Positions 21,943-24,016 of a stretch of 24,016 nucleotides of DNA are shown in pieces; position 1 is the first letter of the stretch; the number at the start of each line of letters is the position of its first letter. Both the position numbers and the translations under genes were made by a program. The notes below the pieces were generated by a model. The model saw only the letters and a program-made list of their open reading frames with translations. It was not told the DNA's origin and did not search any database. Source of the DNA: SFWF01 sp045539095 (GTDB lineage: Bacteria > Bacillota > Clostridia > Oscillospirales > Acutalibacteraceae); contig JAZQER010000075.1 of the NCBI GenBank assembly GCA_045539095.1, positions 1-24,016 on the forward strand, written 5' to 3'.

Positions 21943-22455
21943 ATGAAGGCAGCCGAGCGAAGAAAGGCAATTATCAATTTTCTGCTATCTCAGGAGAATG
22001 CAGTTTCCGGTGGCGAACTGTCGGAACAGTTTAGTGTATCCAGACAGATCATCGTTCAAGATATTTCTGTTCTCAAGGGTTCCGGCTATGATATTCTCTC
22101 CACGCATAACGGCTATATTATTCAAAAATCGCCTCTGAAGGAGCGAGTCTTCAAAGTGCATCACACTACTGAACAGACAGAAGACGAGCTTTCACTGATC
22201 GTAGGACTCGGCGGTACGGTTGTAGATGTTTTTGTTTGGCATAAGGTGTACGGAAGAATGGAAGCCAAGCTGAATATCTTTTCCGAACTTCACGTAAAGC
22301 AGTTTATTGAAGGCGTGCGGAGTGGAAAATCCACCGAGCTGATGAACATTACCGGCGGATATCATTACCATACGGTGAGAGCCGATTCTGAAGAGATATT
22401 AGATAGTATTGGTAAAGCACTTGAAAAACGAGGTTATATAGCACCGGAAATATGA
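21943..22455 (+). CDS. niaR: Niacin-responsive transcriptional repressor NiaR (HTH plus 3H domain)
   Basis: Repressor of NAD synthesis and niacin uptake genes when niacin is plentiful. The 170-residue product has an N-terminal winged helix-turn-helix (about residues 4-60, with GGELSEQFSVSRQIIVQDIS) and a C-terminal 3H domain, recognised by its three conserved histidine sites: KVHHTTEQTEDELSLIV, WHKVYGRMEAKL and GGYHYHTV. These histidines are the metal/niacin site in the family. GAGGTGA precedes the ATG, 23 bases after nadC. Being last in nadABC-niaR, it very probably controls its own operon through the inverted repeat at 18813-18838. Confidence 0.95.
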   Translation: MKAAERRKAIINFLLSQENAVSGGELSEQFSVSRQIIVQDISVLKGSGYDILSTHNGYIIQKSPLKERVFKVHHTTEQTEDELSLIVGLGGTVVDVFVWHKVYGRMEAKLNIFSELHVKQFIEGVRSGKSTELMNITGGYHYHTVRADSEEILDSIGKALEKRGYIAPEI

Positions 22456-22467
22456 AAACAGTATTAC

Positions 22468-22497
22468 AAAAGGCGTCGCTTTGCAGCGGCGCCTTTT
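22468..22497 (+). terminator. Terminator of the NAD operon, bidirectional in form
   Basis: A 13-bp stem (22468-22480 with 22485-22497, one G-U), loop TTGC, T-run inside the right arm. It probably also serves the minus-strand MATE/NifX-like operon ending at 22626. Confidence 0.9.
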
Positions 22498-22625
22498 CAA
22501 AAATTTTCCGAAAGTATATTAGAAATCTATAAAGTATGGCAGCAAGAATTCTGTACCCTTGTCGCCGTCTATAGTGCTAATGATGTAAAAATTACTACGC
22601 AGTAACCAAAGAAAAGTGAGCGGAA

Positions 22626-23033
22626 TTAATGACAGTTGCTACCCGAACTGTTATGTCCGCAACCGTGGTCGCCGCAGGTGTGACCTTCGCCGTGGTGGTC
22701 GTGATGGTCGCATTTTACGTTGGGGTTAAATCCAAGCGTGCCGCCAAGCAATGCTTCGACTGCGGCATCACAGGAACCGCTAACACCACCATAAAGCTTG
22801 ATACCTGCTTGCGTCAGTGCCATCTGTGCGCCACCGCCGATACCACCGCAAATAAGAGCATCAACACCGAGTGCCGAAAGAAGTCCTGCAAGCGCTCCGT
22901 GACCGCTGCCGTTGGTCTCAACAACTTCGCTGTTTATAATTTCCCCGTTTTCTGCGGTATAAATCTTAAACTGCTCGGTATGACCGAAGTGCTGAAAGAT
23001 CTGTCCGTTTTCATAAGTTACTGCAATTTTCAT
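22626..23033 (-). CDS. NifX/NifB-type dinitrogenase iron-molybdenum cofactor family protein with His/Cys-rich tail
   Basis: A 135-residue protein whose first about 105 residues match the small NifB/NifX/NafY-like domain: MKIAVTYENGQIFQHFGHTE, TNGSGHGALAGLLSALGVDA, LICGGIGGGAQMAL and GSCDAAVEALLGG. In many anaerobes without nitrogenase these proteins stand alone and are thought to bind metal clusters. The last 31 residues are a tail with 8 His and 4 Cys (DHHDHHGEGHTCGDHGCGH core), a likely metal-binding appendage. Its ATG overlaps the TGA of the MATE gene, with AAAGGAG inside that gene, so the two are coupled. No nif genes are nearby; nitrogen fixation should not be inferred. Confidence 0.9.
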   Translation of the reverse strand: MKIAVTYENGQIFQHFGHTEQFKIYTAENGEIINSEVVETNGSGHGALAGLLSALGVDALICGGIGGGAQMALTQAGIKLYGGVSGSCDAAVEALLGGTLGFNPNVKCDHHDHHGEGHTCGDHGCGHNSSGSNCH

Positions 23034-24016
23034 TGTGCTGTCTCCTTTGAATTTTCTGTTGTTAAAGATTTTAATGCCTTTTTAAATTGAACTGTGAAAA
23101 GGATAGCGGTAAAGGTTACGGCTATTGCGTCGGCAACGGGCTCTGCCGTATAAACACCCATCGTTTTATCTGCAATCAGCCGCGGCATAATGTAGATCAG
23201 CGGCAGGAGCAAAATGAACTTGCGAACAATTGCAACGATAATGGAACACGGTGCGTTGCCGATAGACACAAAGGTCATCTGGCAGGCGATCTGAATACCG
23301 AAGATGCACATCACTCCGCAGTAGATTCGAAGTGCCGTTGCGGTGAATTCAATGAGTGCTCTGTCGGGTGTAAATATTCCCGCAAACATTTGTGGCAAAA
23401 GCATAATAGCTCCCCAAATGATGAAAGAGTAAGTAAGACAGGATATAAGCAACAGCCTGTATGTTTTCTTTACACGCCCGGTGTTTTTGGCTCCGAAGTT
23501 ATAGCTTAAAATCGGCTGTGCGCCCTGTGCAATACCTTGCATCGGTAGCATGGCAAACTGCATCACGCTTGTGAGGATAGTCATAGCGCCAACGGCGATA
23601 TCTCCGCCGTATTTTAAGAGCGAAGAATTAAAACAGACCGAAATCACGCTTTCACTGCTTTGCATAATAAAGGTTGCCGTTCCGAGAGCGATACAAGGGA
23701 AAATGAGTTTCCCGTCTATGCGAAGGTTGTGCTTTTTGAGTTTCAGATAAGTCTTCTTTCCGCAAAGGAACCGGAGTACCCAAATACAGGAAATTGCTTG
23801 GGAGAGAACGGTGGCAAGCGCCGCGCCTTTTACACCCATATTAAAGCCGAAAATAAATATCGGATCGAGAATGATATTGCTGATAGCACCGATCAGCACC
23901 GTAATCATACTGATTTTGGTGTAGCCCTGCGCAGTGATAAATGCGCCCATACCAAGTGTCAACTGAACAAATACAGTACCAATTGCATAGATGTTCATAT
24001 AATCGTTGGCGTAACC
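23030..24016 (-). CDS. MATE-family efflux transporter, 5' end outside the window
   Basis: Polytopic membrane protein of the multidrug and toxic compound extrusion family, exporting substrates by Na+ or H+ antiport. The visible 328 codons cover roughly the last three quarters of a typical 440-460-residue protein, with repeated hydrophobic helices and family segments: GAFITAQGYTKISM, GAISNIILDPIFIFGF, GVKGAALATVLSQ, the second-half GIAQGAQPILSYNFGAKN and QIACQMTFVSIGNA. The frame stays open to the window edge (reading GYANDY before the first ATG), so that ATG is not the true start. It ends four bases into the NifX-like gene. The substrate is unknown. Confidence 0.92.
   Translation of the reverse strand, partial: GYANDYMNIYAIGTVFVQLTLGMGAFITAQGYTKISMITVLIGAISNIILDPIFIFGFNMGVKGAALATVLSQAISCIWVLRFLCGKKTYLKLKKHNLRIDGKLIFPCIALGTATFIMQSSESVISVCFNSSLLKYGGDIAVGAMTILTSVMQFAMLPMQGIAQGAQPILSYNFGAKNTGRVKKTYRLLLISCLTYSFIIWGAIMLLPQMFAGIFTPDRALIEFTATALRIYCGVMCIFGIQIACQMTFVSIGNAPCSIIVAIVRKFILLLPLIYIMPRLIADKTMGVYTAEPVADAIAVTFTAILFTVQFKKALKSLTTENSKETAQ

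Noticed and set aside
22498..22625. Possible small gene between the NAD operon terminator and the NifX-like gene
   Set aside because: Only very short frames without ribosome sites are present on either strand.
1..24016. CRISPR arrays, prophage modules, toxin-antitoxin pairs or complete insertion sequences
   Set aside because: No spaced direct-repeat array, integrase, phage structural gene, or transposase was seen; the XRE gene at 16251 has no toxin-like neighbour.

Overview
The window looks like chromosome of an anaerobic, low-to-mid GC member of the Clostridia, probably an Oscillospiraceae/Ruminococcaceae-type gut lineage. This is inferred from gene content: a Gram-positive-type dcw cluster led by mraZ, a PASTA-bearing class B PBP next to ftsL, DUF4364, the C_GCAxxG_C_C family, a short clostridial-type NadB with NiaR, and a cysteine-rich clostridial hypothetical protein. 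Promoters are classic sigma-A (several TTGACA-N17-TATAAT) and Shine-Dalgarno sequences are strong.

Layout. 1-7464 (minus strand): the division and cell-wall operon mraZ-rsmH-ftsL-pbp-murE-mraY-ftsW, with its own promoter and 10-bp MraZ-box-like repeats in the leader. murF and murD are missing from their usual places. The ftsW frame closes on a stop 10 bases from the window edge. 7554-8820: tRNA-Leu(GAG) with its promoter and terminator, then an alpha/beta-hydrolase. 8968-12427: a cysteine-rich protein, a 42-residue membrane peptide, a MecA-like adaptor, rpe, and the azlCD amino-acid exporter. 12444-15952: a bifunctional class A PBP facing away from a small secreted protein and a DUF4364 regulator. 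15963-17734: a strong promoter with no coding gene directly behind it (candidate small RNA), tRNA-Thr(CGT), an XRE regulator, a C_GCAxxG_C_C protein and xanthine phosphoribosyltransferase. 17764-18753: a decayed region holding a broken membrane-protein gene, cut off by a 280-bp inverted-repeat element whose ends resemble a tRNA T-arm, and two terminators with no gene in front of them. 18813-22497: the de novo NAD operon nadA-nadB-nadC-niaR behind an extended -10 promoter whose -35 lies inside an inverted repeat, probably the NiaR operator. 22626-24016: a MATE transporter (open at the window edge) translationally coupled to a NifX/NifB-type protein with a His/Cys-rich tail.

How the genes work together. 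The dcw genes make lipid I (MurE and MraY steps), flip or polymerise and cross-link septal peptidoglycan (FtsW, class B PBP, FtsL) and methylate 16S rRNA (RsmH), under probable MraZ feedback. The PBP1A gene adds bulk peptidoglycan synthesis. The NAD operon converts aspartate and dihydroxyacetone phosphate to nicotinate mononucleotide and encodes its own niacin-responsive repressor.

The features most worth a second look are the 280-bp structured element, the orphan promoter/sRNA candidate, the small membrane ORF with an adjacent perfect palindrome, and the ftsW stop. I see no CRISPR array, prophage or clearly new multi-gene system.
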